From Natrinema salsiterrestre (GTDB lineage: Archaea; Halobacteriota; Halobacteria; Halobacteriales; Natrialbaceae), in contig NZ_JAMQOT010000005.1 of the NCBI RefSeq assembly GCF_029502005.1, positions 1-64,000 of the forward strand: a stretch of 64,000 nucleotides of DNA. The letters run 5' to 3'. The notes beneath the pieces are model-generated. The model had not been told where the DNA came from, did not search any database, and was given only the letters and a program-made list of their open reading frames with translations. Every line of letters starts with the position of its first letter. The first letter of the stretch is position 1. Below are positions 16,962 to 26,466 of this stretch, piece after piece. The translations under genes were made by a program, and so were the position numbers.

Positions 16962-19900
16962 TCAGTCCATTCTCCTCGACGATCGAGTGATTCGGTCGGC
17001 TGCGCCGGTTTCGTCCTCCGGATTCCGCTCGAGGACGACCGTTATCCGCTCCAGTTCAACGGTGGCGGTGGGATCCAGCAGACGGCCGCGGAATTCGACG
17101 TCGCCGCGGGTTCGCTTGAGGTCGAACTCCTGGGTCACCGCCCGGAGTCCGTCCGTCTCGTTGACCGTCTGGTTCGCGAGAACCTCGGCTTCGGTCTGCC
17201 CCCGAACCATTCCGGCGGTCGTGTCGAGGGCGACGGCACCATTTTTGCTCTCGGTTCCGCCCGAGACGTCGAGGTAGTACGTCACCTCGTAGGTTCCCGG
17301 GTGGAACAGATCTCGCGGACCGTACCACGCGAAGTCGCGAGCGCCGGTCGCGACGAGCCGACCGTCCTTGAGCTCGGCCGACGAAGCAAGTGGCCGGAAG
17401 TCCGCCGGTTCGTACCGATATCGTTCGGTTATCTCGTAGGTCCCGTCGTATTCGAGTTCGTCGTGATCGATTTCGTAGATCGTGACCGCGTCGTTTTCGT
17501 AGGCGATGGAGACTCCCTCGAGTTCCGTGAAGGGCCGAACCTCGCCGTATCGGTCCTGCTCGAGCGGGCCCGCGTGGACGTACTGGACGTCGTACTTCTC
17601 GAGGATGTCGACGCGTTCGGCGGGCGTTCCCTGGTAGAGCGCGTCGACGTCGTGGGTACGCTCGTAGTAGGCGGTTTCGTCACGGTATACGCGCTGGTGT
17701 TCCCAGCCGACGACGGTGGGGATGCCGGTCAGGCTCGAGGGAGCGCTGTCCCAGCGCCACCGGCCGCCGGGCGCCGACGCCATCGTCGGCTGTCCCTCGA
17801 CGTGGTCATCCAGCCAACTAATTGCGTCCATCTCCGCCGGGTGCAACGCCTTCGCGTAGAGGTGGCCGTCCAGCGTCGGATCCTCGTCGTTGACGGTGAC
17901 GCCCGATCGGCCGTCCAGCGTCTCGAGATGCGTGACCGACACCGACTTAAGCCGTATCGTCGCGTTCTCCTCCTCGAGTTCGCCGGCGACGACGACGTTC
18001 TCGTGCGTGCGATTGATTCGCACTGTCGTCGACACCCGTTCATAGCCGTCGGTTTCACCGATCGGCATTGTTTCGAATCGGGTCTGCTCGCGTTCGTGTG
18101 GAATCCGGCCCTCGACGGCGACCGTCCCGACCCGTTCGTCTTCGTCCTCGCTCTCGGCAGTCGCGTTGACGACGGCAACAATCTCGTAGACGCCGGGCTG
18201 GAGCCACGTGTACGGGCCAGACCACACCCGTCTCTCGGCACCCGAGGCGACGATTTCGCCGTCGATAATGCCACTGCTGAGCGTCGTATCGAAGTCAGTC
18301 CCGCTGTACGTTCTGGTCTCGTGGACGCTACTCACCTCTAATCCGGGCGGTTCGTGGCTGTAATAGCCGGTGTTATCGGGCGGGGACGTCGATCCGTGGA
18401 CGAACTGAGCGAAAGCGATTCCTCCGTATAACGACGTCATGACCAGTACTACTGCGACTAAAACGGCGCCTCCGTTCACCGGCCGATCTCGCGACGGGAG
18501 TCGATCGCGAGTGAGGAGACGCGCTGATAGCACGCCAGCGGCGATTCCCCAGAGAACCCAGGTCTGGAAGTACGCCCTGAAAAGGGTGTTCGTTCGGCCG
18601 ACCACGATCGGGTCCGGGTCGTCGAGGTAGACGAACTCGATCGTCAGCAGCATCACCGAAACGGCAACGAGCAGCACCATCGCGAAGTTATCGTCCTCGC
18701 GAGCGGTCCACCACGCGAGAACGAGGAGCGGGCCGAATATGACGCCGGCCGCAAGATCGATCGTGAGCCAGAGGAGGAGAGCGAGCACGGCGGTGCCAGC
18801 AAGTTCGAGTCTGCGCAGACTCGTCTCCCGATTGAGCACCGGGATCGTCACGGTCCGAGTCCGCTGCGTTCCCCCGTCAGTCGATTGATCACCGCCGACG
18901 GTGGAGTCGACTCGGTCGACCACGACGAAGTAGACGATCGTTACACCCGCGAACGCACCGTACAGGAGGACGAGTTGGGGACCGGTGGTACGTTGGTCAG
19001 AACCGATTAGCGCGACGGTTCCGCTTTCGACGCTGATAGTCGCGAACAGGGGCGCCGAACTGGCGACCGTCAACACACCGATCGCGATCACAGCGACAGT
19101 GGCACGGAGGACCGACGACAGTTCGGCTACCAGCCGGTCTTCCGTTTCCGAACCATCCGCTCGACGGAGACGAGCAGCGACGTTGGCTCCGGCGGAGTCG
19201 AACGCCACGACGAGCCAACACAATCCAAGTGCCGTCGGGAGCGTCCAGACGTCGATAACGGTTGTCGTTCCGATAGCGATCGGAACCGCGGCGAAGAGGA
19301 GTGCTCGTCGGCGACGTCGATCCTCCAGTGGCGTCCGGTAATAGGCGTACAAGAGCGCGGCCGTGAAGACGAGAAACGGCGCGCTCGAGAGGTGTGCGTG
19401 GAGTTCACCGTGTAGCGCCTCGAGTAACGGAACGGGCGTCAGTCCTTCCTCGATCAGGAACTTCGGATCGTCGTACCGGAATTCGGATAAGCCGTCCCAC
19501 AACAGCTCTGCCCTAGCCCACGTCAGGTGGGGAGCGAATATCACGAGTAGCGGCTCCGCAATCCTGTCCGGGACCCGGGACGTGACGACGATGAGCGGGA
19601 CGAAGAGGTTGCCCGCGATACCGACGAAGAACGCGCCGAGGAGACCGGCGAGGCGGCGCGATCGATCCCGAGCTACCGCGATTGAGCCGGCGAGTTCGTA
19701 CGATCCAGTTACCAGCAGCGCGTAGACCGTCGCGACGGCGAGATTGTGCCCGTAGCGCGGATCGACGCCCGACAGTTCGACCAAGATCGCCGATAGGAGA
19801 GGGCCGCCGTAGTGATATTGAATCGGCTCCCCGGCGAACCACGGGTCCTCCGGTGGGAGCGTCTCACCTCTGAGTATCGACTGTAGGATCGAATGGTTCA

Positions 19901-20270
19901 AGAAGTGTTCGTGCTGAGGCAACAGACTCGGATTCAGCGAGAGAACGCCGACGATGAACGCGAACGTGGCCGCGAACACGAGCGCCGACTCGACTGTCGC
20001 GCGACGGTCGATCGGAACACCTCGAGCGACGAAGAACACCGTCGCGATCGCGAGTATCGCGACGGCGGCAACCACCGTCATGCCCCCGAATCGAACGTGG
20101 CCGAACCAGAAGACGAGGAAGCCGACGATCGTCAGCGACGTCGGCAACGCGAAGCCGGCCCCGCGCCCGGGAAGCGACGCGAACAATACGCTCGCAACGG
20201 GGACGCCGAGACCGAGCAACACTAGCAGGACGAAAAACCAGCGGCCGACGATCGCGAGGTCGCCGATCAT
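16962..20270 (-). CDS. DUF2298 (Chlor_Arch_YYY) membrane protein, copy 2
   Basis: A 1102-residue protein. The N-terminal 600 residues hold about thirteen membrane helices with the family's conserved loops (SLNPSLLPQHEHFLNHSILQ; PPEDPWFAGEPIQYHYGG; GELHAHLSSAPF). The C-terminal 480 residues are an acidic, presumably extracellular beta-rich part with repeated carbohydrate-binding-like segments (YGPRDLFHPGTYEVTYYLD). DUF2298 proteins are thought to be GT-C-type membrane glycosyltransferases, but this is not proven. The start overlaps the stop of the upstream paralog by four bases (ATGA). An 839-bp block is nearly identical to that paralog. Confidence 0.8.
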   Translation of the reverse strand: MIGDLAIVGRWFFVLLVLLGLGVPVASVLFASLPGRGAGFALPTSLTIVGFLVFWFGHVRFGGMTVVAAVAILAIATVFFVARGVPIDRRATVESALVFAATFAFIVGVLSLNPSLLPQHEHFLNHSILQSILRGETLPPEDPWFAGEPIQYHYGGPLLSAILVELSGVDPRYGHNLAVATVYALLVTGSYELAGSIAVARDRSRRLAGLLGAFFVGIAGNLFVPLIVVTSRVPDRIAEPLLVIFAPHLTWARAELLWDGLSEFRYDDPKFLIEEGLTPVPLLEALHGELHAHLSSAPFLVFTAALLYAYYRTPLEDRRRRRALLFAAVPIAIGTTTVIDVWTLPTALGLCWLVVAFDSAGANVAARLRRADGSETEDRLVAELSSVLRATVAVIAIGVLTVASSAPLFATISVESGTVALIGSDQRTTGPQLVLLYGAFAGVTIVYFVVVDRVDSTVGGDQSTDGGTQRTRTVTIPVLNRETSLRRLELAGTAVLALLLWLTIDLAAGVIFGPLLVLAWWTAREDDNFAMVLLVAVSVMLLTIEFVYLDDPDPIVVGRTNTLFRAYFQTWVLWGIAAGVLSARLLTRDRLPSRDRPVNGGAVLVAVVLVMTSLYGGIAFAQFVHGSTSPPDNTGYYSHEPPGLEVSSVHETRTYSGTDFDTTLSSGIIDGEIVASGAERRVWSGPYTWLQPGVYEIVAVVNATAESEDEDERVGTVAVEGRIPHEREQTRFETMPIGETDGYERVSTTVRINRTHENVVVAGELEEENATIRLKSVSVTHLETLDGRSGVTVNDEDPTLDGHLYAKALHPAEMDAISWLDDHVEGQPTMASAPGGRWRWDSAPSSLTGIPTVVGWEHQRVYRDETAYYERTHDVDALYQGTPAERVDILEKYDVQYVHAGPLEQDRYGEVRPFTELEGVSIAYENDAVTIYEIDHDELEYDGTYEITERYRYEPADFRPLASSAELKDGRLVATGARDFAWYGPRDLFHPGTYEVTYYLDVSGGTESKNGAVALDTTAGMVRGQTEAEVLANQTVNETDGLRAVTQEFDLKRTRGDVEFRGRLLDPTATVELERITVVLERNPEDETGAADRITRSSRRMD
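17051..17889 (-). repeat. 839-bp near-identical block shared by the two DUF2298 genes (copy in the downstream gene)
   Basis: This block aligns without gaps to 20845-21683. Stretches of more than 100 bases are identical, for example the region around 17441-17550 against 21238-21347. Outside the block the genes diverge sharply, both in the transmembrane half and at the 3' end. The pattern is that of recent gene conversion or duplication of the extracellular module. Confidence 0.8.
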
Positions 20271-23200
20271 GGCGGATCAGCTCCCGTCCCAGTGGGGACG
20301 AGTTCTCGTCGTCGGTCGACATTTTCGCCGGGCCGATCCGGGTGAGTCTGCCTCGGTACACGAGCGGCTTGAGAAGTCGAGTTAGCCGCCGGTCCGGTCC
20401 GCTCGACGACGACCGACTCGAGCAGCTCCGCTCCGTTCCCGGGACCCACGATCCCCTCGAATCCGACGTCCGTCGTGGTTTCGTTCAACCGGAACTCTGT
20501 GGTGACGTTCTGCGATCCGTTCGCCGCTTCGATCGGCGCCGTCTCGAGCGTCTCGAACGTGGCACTCGGCGTCTTCCACCCCCTCGTTACTCCGACCTGG
20601 CTGATCGATTCGTCGTCGCTATCGGCGGCCGTTTCCAGTTCGAACGTTGCTCCGTACGTCTCTGGCCCGAACGCCTCGTACGGGCCGGCCCACGCTCGTT
20701 CCTGCGACTCGTTCGATTCGTTACCCCTCGCGACGATTCCGTCGTCCGTTCGCTCTCCGGCATCGATGGCGACGAGAGCGTCGGGATCTACTCGCCGCGG
20801 ATCGTCGTCTCCGAGCCCGTCCTCGCGAACGACGTCGATCCCGGCCAGTTCGACGGTGGCGGTGGGGTCGAGCAGACGGCCGCGGAATTCGACGTCGCCG
20901 CGGGTTTGCTCGAGGTCGAACTCCTGAGTCACCGCCTGAAGTCCGTCCGTCTCGTTGACCGTCTGGTTCGCGAGCACTTCGGCCTCGGTCTGACTCCGGA
21001 TCATTCCGACCGTCGTATCGACGGCGACGGCACCATTGTCGCTCTCGGTTCCGCCCGAGACGTCGAGGTAGTACGTCACCTCGTAGGTTCCCGGGTGGAA
21101 CAGATCTCGCGGACCGTACCACGCGAAGTCGCGAGCACCGGTCGCGACGAGTCGACCGTCCTCGAGTTCGGCCGTCGGCGGGTGGCCCAACAGCGTCTCC
21201 GGTTCGTACCGGTAGGTCGTGTCGATCTCGTAGGTCCCGTCGTATTCGAGTTCGTCGTGATCGATTTCGTAGATCGTGACCGCGTCGTTTTCGTAGGCGA
21301 TGGAGACTCCCTCGAGTTCCGTGAAGGGCCGAACCTCGCCGTATCGGTCCCGCTCGGGCGGGCCCACGTAGACGTACTGGACATCGTACTTCTCGAGGAT
21401 GTCGACGCGTTCGGCGGGCGTCCCCTGGTAGAGCGCGTCGACGTCGTGGGTGCGCTCGTAGTAGGCGGTTTCGCCCCGGTATACGCGCTGGTGTTCCCAG
21501 CCGACGACGGTGGGGATGCCGGTCAGGCTCGAGGGAGCGCTGTCCCAGCGCCACCGGCCGCCGGGCGCCGACGCTAGCGTCGGCTGACCGTCGACGTGCT
21601 CGCCCAGCCAGTCGATCGCGTCCATTTCGGCTGGATGGATCGCTTTTGCGTAGAGGTGGCCGTCCAGCGTCGGATCCTCGTCGTCGATATCGACGTTGGA
21701 ACGTCCCGCTAGCGTCTCGAGGGGAGTGACGGTTACAGACTCAAGCCGCATCGTCGCGTTCTCGTCCTGAAGGTAGCCGCGAAAGACGACGTTGTCTCTG
21801 GTTTGATTGACCCGGATCACGAGCGATATCCGCTCGTAGCCGTCGGTTTTGTTCACCGACGTGCCGTTCAGCACCTCGAAGTCGTGTTCCATTCGTTCCT
21901 GGCCTTTGACCGTTATCCCGCCGACTGGATCGTCATCGCCGGTCGCGTTTACGACGATGGTGACTTCGTAGACGCCCGGATAGAGCCACGCGTACGGTCC
22001 CGACCACACTTGCCCCGTATTGTTCGCGGCAAATACGTCGCCGTCCCTGATCGCGGTATCACCGAGCGGAACGAAATCAGCTCCATCGTACGTCGTCGGC
22101 TCGTGAACGCCGCTCACGTTCAGCCCCGGCTGGTCAGTCGTGTAGTAGCCGGTCGTGTCGGGCGGCTCTGTCGCTCCTTCAACGAACTGGCCGATTACGA
22201 GAACGCCGTAGATCGAAGTCGTCAGGAGTACCACCGTCACCAACGCGACAGTCGCCGTTCGCTTTGCTTTCCGACTCGAAAGCCAGTTCCGATCCAGCAA
22301 CTGGAGCGAAAAGACGCCCGCGATAGCCCCCCAAACGATCCACGTCTGGAAGTACGCCCGGAAGACGGTGTTCGTTCGGCCGACGAGAATCGTCTCCATA
22401 TCGTCGAGATAGACGAATTCGATCGTGAGCAGAATGCCGACCACGCCAATGAGAAGGACCATCGAGAACTCGCCGGTCGCTCGAGCACGTATCCAGCTGA
22501 CGTACAGCAACGGCCCGAACAGTATCGCTGCGGGAAGATCGAGAGCGACCCAGAGGAACACACTGAGTAGCCCCGTTATGATCAATCCGATCTTCCGTCG
22601 ATCCAGTTCCCGTCCCAATACGGAGGGAGCGTTTCGCTGGTCGATCACCCCTCCGTTCGTAGCGAAGAGGTGTTGTCTATACGCGAGGAGGTATCCCACC
22701 GTGATAGTTACGAACGCTCCGTACAGAATAACGAGCTGAGGAACCGTGGTGCGCTGGTCAGAACTGACGAGCGCGATTCCCTCTCCCCCGCCGACGATCG
22801 TACCGAAAAACGGCGTCAAACAGACAACCGAAAGAACTCCGACTAGTATCGCAGAGACGATCCCACGGTATATCGTCGATACTTCGCGCGTCACCCAGTC
22901 GGGCGCGTTCGTTCCTACTGCCCGTCTAACGACCGGTTGAACGGCGTCTGACGTGGTTCCAAACGTCACTGTGAGCCAGACAAATCCGACCGACGTCGCA
23001 AGTGTCCACGTGTCGATCAGCGTCGTCATCGCGATACCGAGCGGCAATGCGACAATCAGGAGCAGCCGTCGATGAAAGTGATCGTCCGAGGGAGTCGTGA
23101 AATACGCGTAGAGCAATCCGATGATCAGCACCAGAAACGGCCCACTCATCAAATGCGGGTGAAGCTCGCTGTGAATCCCCGCCAGGAAGGGAAACGAAGT

Positions 23201-24037
23201 CAATCCCTCTTCAAGAATAAATACCGGATCGTCGTAGCGGAACCGAGCGAAACCATCACGCAGTAACGCGGCTCTCCCGTCGGTCATGTGGGGTGAGAAT
23301 ATCGCGATAATGGGCGCCGCAAGCTCGTTCGGGAGCCATGTAGTAATCAGAATAAGCGGGACGAACAGATTGCTCGCGATGCCGACGAAGAACGCGCCGA
23401 GGAGACCACCGAGTCGGCGCGACCGTCCCTTCGTCGCAGCGATCGAACCGGCGAGTTCGTACGATCCAGTTACCAGTAGCGCGTAAAATGTTGCGACGGC
23501 GAGATTGTATCCGTACTGTGGTGAAATCCCTGTCAGCTCGATCAGAATCGCAGTGAGAAGCTGCCCACCGTAGTGGTAGCGGACCGGTTCACCAGCGAAC
23601 CATGCGTCTTCCGGTGGGAGCGTGTTTCCCTCGAGAAGCGATTGCAGAATAGCGATGTCGAGAAAGTGTTCGTGCGAGGGCATAATACTCGGATTCAGTG
23701 ATAGAATACCCAACAAGAGCGCGAATGCAGTCGAGAATACGACCACGGATTCCGCCGTCGCTCGACGGTCGATTAAATCCACACCATCACGGTACACGCG
23801 ATACCCTCCCAGCGCCGTGAGTATCCCGATGGCGAGCAGGACGACGCTGTGACTGAAACGAAGGTGGCCGAACCAGAACACGAGGAGACCGACGATCGTT
23901 AGCGACACCGGTAGCGCGAAGCCGGCACCGCGCCCCGGGACTGAAGCGAATAACGCGCTCGAGAGCGGGAGTCCGAGACCGAACAGCACCAACAAAACGG
24001 CGAACCAGCGGGCGACGACTGTGAGTTCGCCGATCAT
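20267..24037 (-). CDS. DUF2298 (Chlor_Arch_YYY) membrane protein, copy 1, with extra C-terminal module
   Basis: A 1256-residue protein starting MIGELTVVARWFAVLLVLFG (ATG at 24037; 19 upstream in-frame residues look non-coding). It has the same layout as its neighbour: about thirteen membrane helices (PGRGAGFALP; SLNPSIMPSHEHFLDIAILQ; PPEDAWFAGEPVRYHYGG) and a large acidic C-terminal part. It adds about 150 residues at the C-terminus (PRRVDPDALVAIDAGERTDD onward), another beta-rich repeat of the kind seen earlier in the protein (WAGPYEAFGPETY resembles WSGPYAWLYPGVY). The membrane half has lower GC than most of the window. Role: probably cell-surface glycosylation. Confidence 0.8.
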   Translation of the reverse strand: MIGELTVVARWFAVLLVLFGLGLPLSSALFASVPGRGAGFALPVSLTIVGLLVFWFGHLRFSHSVVLLAIGILTALGGYRVYRDGVDLIDRRATAESVVVFSTAFALLLGILSLNPSIMPSHEHFLDIAILQSLLEGNTLPPEDAWFAGEPVRYHYGGQLLTAILIELTGISPQYGYNLAVATFYALLVTGSYELAGSIAATKGRSRRLGGLLGAFFVGIASNLFVPLILITTWLPNELAAPIIAIFSPHMTDGRAALLRDGFARFRYDDPVFILEEGLTSFPFLAGIHSELHPHLMSGPFLVLIIGLLYAYFTTPSDDHFHRRLLLIVALPLGIAMTTLIDTWTLATSVGFVWLTVTFGTTSDAVQPVVRRAVGTNAPDWVTREVSTIYRGIVSAILVGVLSVVCLTPFFGTIVGGGEGIALVSSDQRTTVPQLVILYGAFVTITVGYLLAYRQHLFATNGGVIDQRNAPSVLGRELDRRKIGLIITGLLSVFLWVALDLPAAILFGPLLYVSWIRARATGEFSMVLLIGVVGILLTIEFVYLDDMETILVGRTNTVFRAYFQTWIVWGAIAGVFSLQLLDRNWLSSRKAKRTATVALVTVVLLTTSIYGVLVIGQFVEGATEPPDTTGYYTTDQPGLNVSGVHEPTTYDGADFVPLGDTAIRDGDVFAANNTGQVWSGPYAWLYPGVYEVTIVVNATGDDDPVGGITVKGQERMEHDFEVLNGTSVNKTDGYERISLVIRVNQTRDNVVFRGYLQDENATMRLESVTVTPLETLAGRSNVDIDDEDPTLDGHLYAKAIHPAEMDAIDWLGEHVDGQPTLASAPGGRWRWDSAPSSLTGIPTVVGWEHQRVYRGETAYYERTHDVDALYQGTPAERVDILEKYDVQYVYVGPPERDRYGEVRPFTELEGVSIAYENDAVTIYEIDHDELEYDGTYEIDTTYRYEPETLLGHPPTAELEDGRLVATGARDFAWYGPRDLFHPGTYEVTYYLDVSGGTESDNGAVAVDTTVGMIRSQTEAEVLANQTVNETDGLQAVTQEFDLEQTRGDVEFRGRLLDPTATVELAGIDVVREDGLGDDDPRRVDPDALVAIDAGERTDDGIVARGNESNESQERAWAGPYEAFGPETYGATFELETAADSDDESISQVGVTRGWKTPSATFETLETAPIEAANGSQNVTTEFRLNETTTDVGFEGIVGPGNGAELLESVVVERTGPAANSTSQAARVPRQTHPDRPGENVDRRRELVPTGTGADPP
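20845..21683 (-). repeat. 839-bp near-identical block shared by the two DUF2298 genes (copy in the upstream gene)
   Basis: Partner of 17051-17889, of the same length and without gaps. It encodes the segment from the DPTLDGHLYAKAIHPAEMDA motif to DPTATVEL in the predicted extracellular domain. The most variable part inside the block is about 21170-21230. Confidence 0.8.
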
Positions 24038-24878
24038 CGATCGACTCCGGGGTGATCGGTCACTACCGATTGGAGAGCAGGTCGCCACGGCCACCGAGGC
24101 CGATTAGAGTTGATATGTCCGATGACGGCACGGAGACACCCACCCGTCTCGTCGGTCGAAATCACGAGATCCGTATCGAACCCGTCACTGATTCGATCTA
24201 CTGTTCGCTCTGCTGCCAAGGCCCCACACTCGACGATGGCCCAGGGATTGGCCTTGATCGCGTGTTCGGTGTCCGTTCGACGTCGATTCATTACCATCAA
24301 GAGAAGTAATTCCTAAGTCCACCGACCGGACCGGCGGTTAGAAAACGAGTTGTCGGTTTCGCGAGGAAACGTCAAATGGAACGGTCAGTCGATTGACTAC
24401 ACTACTGTAGGATATCGTTTCGAATCGACTGTGGCTCAGGATTCAGTCGACCGATCGTCCAGCCGTGGACGGACGTAGATATGGATTTTCCCTTCACCGG
24501 TTTCAGCGGGGACCATGCCTGGACGAAGGGTGTCTACGCTTTCTCGAAACGGCAGACGAGCTTGGGACGGAAAGAGGACGCCGATTCGCGCTTGAGTTCC
24601 GGTCGATCCCGATCGATGGTCCGTCACGTTGCCGTAAACTGTCGTAACAAGATGTTACCAACGGAGGACGCTCGGACAAATGAATCGGATCCATGGAAGT
24701 TCGTATCCCGGTCAGCAGATCTACCGTTTCGTCGGCCGGGCGAACGTACTGCCCTCTCCCGGCAGGATCTGTTCAGGATTCGCTACTGATCGTCACAGCT
24801 CACTCTCAGTCCGGTACCCTTTAAAACGCTAATACGTCCACCCGCGGATAGATAGCTCGACGTGAACGTAGCTGTGTC
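24038..24878. other. Long gap without a convincing gene
   Basis: Short open frames exist on both strands but none shows a known family, a haloarchaeal acidic composition or a plausible promoter. The best is a leftward frame of about 85 codons ending at 24034 (MNRRRTDTEHAIKANPWAIV), which overlaps the DUF2298 start by four bases and is not recognised. The right part holds the promoter of the following secreted protein (TTTAAAACG near 24821 and an AT-rich step near 24848). The region may be decayed DNA. Confidence 0.4.
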
Positions 24879-25745
24879 ATGCCCGACGAGAAGTCTGGAA
24901 TGACGCAACGGCCACTCGATCGCTCGAGGAGGACTTCTTCACCGGTCGAAACGTTACGTGCGGGCGACGGCGATTCGACGATCGGCCGTCGATCGCTACT
25001 CGCGGTGCTCGGCCTCGCCGCCGTTCCAATTCCCGCCGCAGAGGAGACGAAAGCGGCGACATTTACCGGTTACGGCGAAGCTGGATACGGGACCGGCGGC
25101 TACGGTGGTTCGGACGACAGTAGCAACGAACCGACCGAGCCGGTCGTCGCGACCGGAACACCAACCGACGTAACCGCGTCGTCAGCGACGCTTCACGGCG
25201 AACTCGTCGACAACGACGGTGGTAATACCGTCTCCGTCTCCTTCTCGTGGCGCAAATCTGGGAGCGATACTTGGGAAATGACCGAGGCGCAACGACTCGA
25301 GTCGACCGTCCAGTTCAGCGAGTCGCTTGAGAGACTCTCGAGCGATGCAACGTACGAGGTCCGCGCGGTCGCGGACGCCGGCGACGGTGAGGTGTTCGGC
25401 GGCAGGCGCGAGTTCACCATTGCCGAGGAGTCCACCGACGAACCGCCCGTGATAGATGAGTTCAACGTGACGGCCCACGATACGCCGAACCCACACTCGT
25501 AGCTTCGCATCGACTGGACCGTGTCAGATCAGTACGGTGACCTCGAACGTATCACGCTCGAGGTGTACGACGATTCGAAACCGAACAAATCGATCGATTC
25601 CAAGACGATTGACGCGAGCGGATCGGTCGACTCCGGTGACCGAACCTTCGAGGTCAAGCACGGCGAAGGAAGTCAGTACCGCATCGTCTTCGAAGTCACG
25701 AATGGCAGTCACGTCCGCACGCGGGAGCGCGAGGTTCGCGGGTAG
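24879..25745 (+). pseudogene. Tat-secreted fibronectin-like protein, interrupted by a TAG stop
   Basis: Residues 35-55 form a twin-arginine signal (TIGRRSLLAVLGLAAVPIPA). A glycine/tyrosine-rich linker follows (YGEAGYGTGGYGG), then a fibronectin-III-like domain (VVATGTPTDVTASSATLHGE). At 25500-25502 a TAG ends the frame after HDTPNPHS. The same frame resumes at once with LRIDWTVSDQYGDLERITLE, a second beta-sandwich, and stops normally at 25745. A single nonsense change thus splits one secreted protein of about 288 residues. Either it is a pseudogene or only the first 207 residues are made. Confidence 0.65.
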
Positions 25746-25755
25746 CCCCGCAACG

Positions 25756-26028
25756 ATCACGGTCCACACCGACGTAATATCCTACCAGACCGACAACCCA
25801 GTCTCGCAGGCGGCCGCTTGGGCGTCGTCGACGCGGAGCTCGAGGGTGAGTGATCGGAACCTTCTCCTCGAAATCGTCGGCGTGATCGAAGAGCAGGGAC
25901 TCGATCAGAACGAGTACCAACTGTGCCGAGTAGTCGATATCGAGGCACTCGAACACCTCGTTGACTCTGCAAGCACGGATCTCGAAGTAAGATCCGTTGT
26001 TGGTGAGTTTCGACTCTGCATTACCTAG
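25756..26028 (+). pseudogene. Remnant of a HalOD1 domain gene without a start codon
   Basis: A frame of about 90 codons reads DVISYQTDNPVSQAAAWASS and then LLLEIVGVIEEQGLDQNEYQ, VVDIEALEHLVDSAS and SVVGEFRLCIT. The order helix, E-G-x-D, V-D-x-x-A-L, final strand is that of HalOD1 (compare 5617-5871). No ATG, GTG or TTG opens it at the expected place, since it starts right after the preceding stop. It therefore looks like a gene that has lost its start. The domain assignment is by eye. Confidence 0.4.
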
Positions 26029-26080
26029 CCAACATACCCCCACCCGGACGTTTCTATTCCTATCAAATAGCATACTACTC

Positions 26081-26254
26081 ATGACCGGAAGCGGCACTGT
26101 CGAACGGGTTTTATTGCGCCTGAAGCCGAAGCGGAGATGGGAGAATCGCTATGAGGCATCGGGTTAGAAAGCACAACTCTCCCATCATCTTGGAGACTCT
26201 TGTCTACTCCAGTTGAGAGCGAAGTGAGAATTGCATGACAGCAAGGCCGTCGTA
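26081..26254. other. Possible insertion sequence remnant beside tRNA-Glu
   Basis: A 28-codon frame from 26081 reads ERVLLRLKPKRRWENRYEAS before its stop and could be a transposase tail. Further right, 26200-26236 reads TTGTCTACTCC-AGTTGAGAGC-GAAGTGAG. This resembles the insertion sequence termini elsewhere in the window (TTGTCTAGTT, then TTGAGAAGTGAG) but is clearly diverged. Both pieces are too short for a firm call. tRNA genes are common integration sites. Confidence 0.25.
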
Positions 26255-26330
26255 TGCTCCGTCTGGGATTTGAACCCAGGTCATCGGCTCGAAAGGCCGA
26301 AATGATTGGCCGGACTACACCAACGGAGCA
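26255..26330 (-). tRNA. tRNA-Glu (anticodon UUC)
   Basis: The minus strand folds as a tRNA of 76 bases. The acceptor arms TGCTCCG and CGGAGCA pair perfectly. The anticodon stem is TCGGC/GCCGA with loop CTTTCGA, giving anticodon TTC (Glu). The T-arm is CTGGG-TTCAAAT-CCCAG. No intron and no encoded CCA are seen. A box-A-like stretch TTTTCATTAG (minus strand) lies upstream near 26360-26370. Confidence 0.95.
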
Positions 26331-26466
26331 CGTCTCGCAACTGGTTGTTGCCGAGGGCTAATGAAAAGCGTTCCGTTCCGATCCAGCAGTGGCACGGTAT
26401 CACGCACGCTGACCGATAATATCTCTGACACCGATAGCGATCTCACGCCAGAGGACGTCGACCGTC

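Noticed and set aside
16446-18341. 631-codon rightward open frame
   Set aside because: It runs antisense to the beta-helix and DUF2298 genes, whose frames have family motifs. Long antisense frames are expected in GC-rich DNA with strong codon bias.
24034-24300. Leftward frame MNRRRTDTEHAIKANPWAIV as a gene
   Set aside because: No family, no promoter and no conserved pattern; it overlaps the start of a large certain gene.
25500-25502. TAG read as pyrrolysine
   Set aside because: Haloarchaea are not known to have the pyrrolysine system, nothing in the window supports it, and the neighbouring HalOD1 remnant points to decay.
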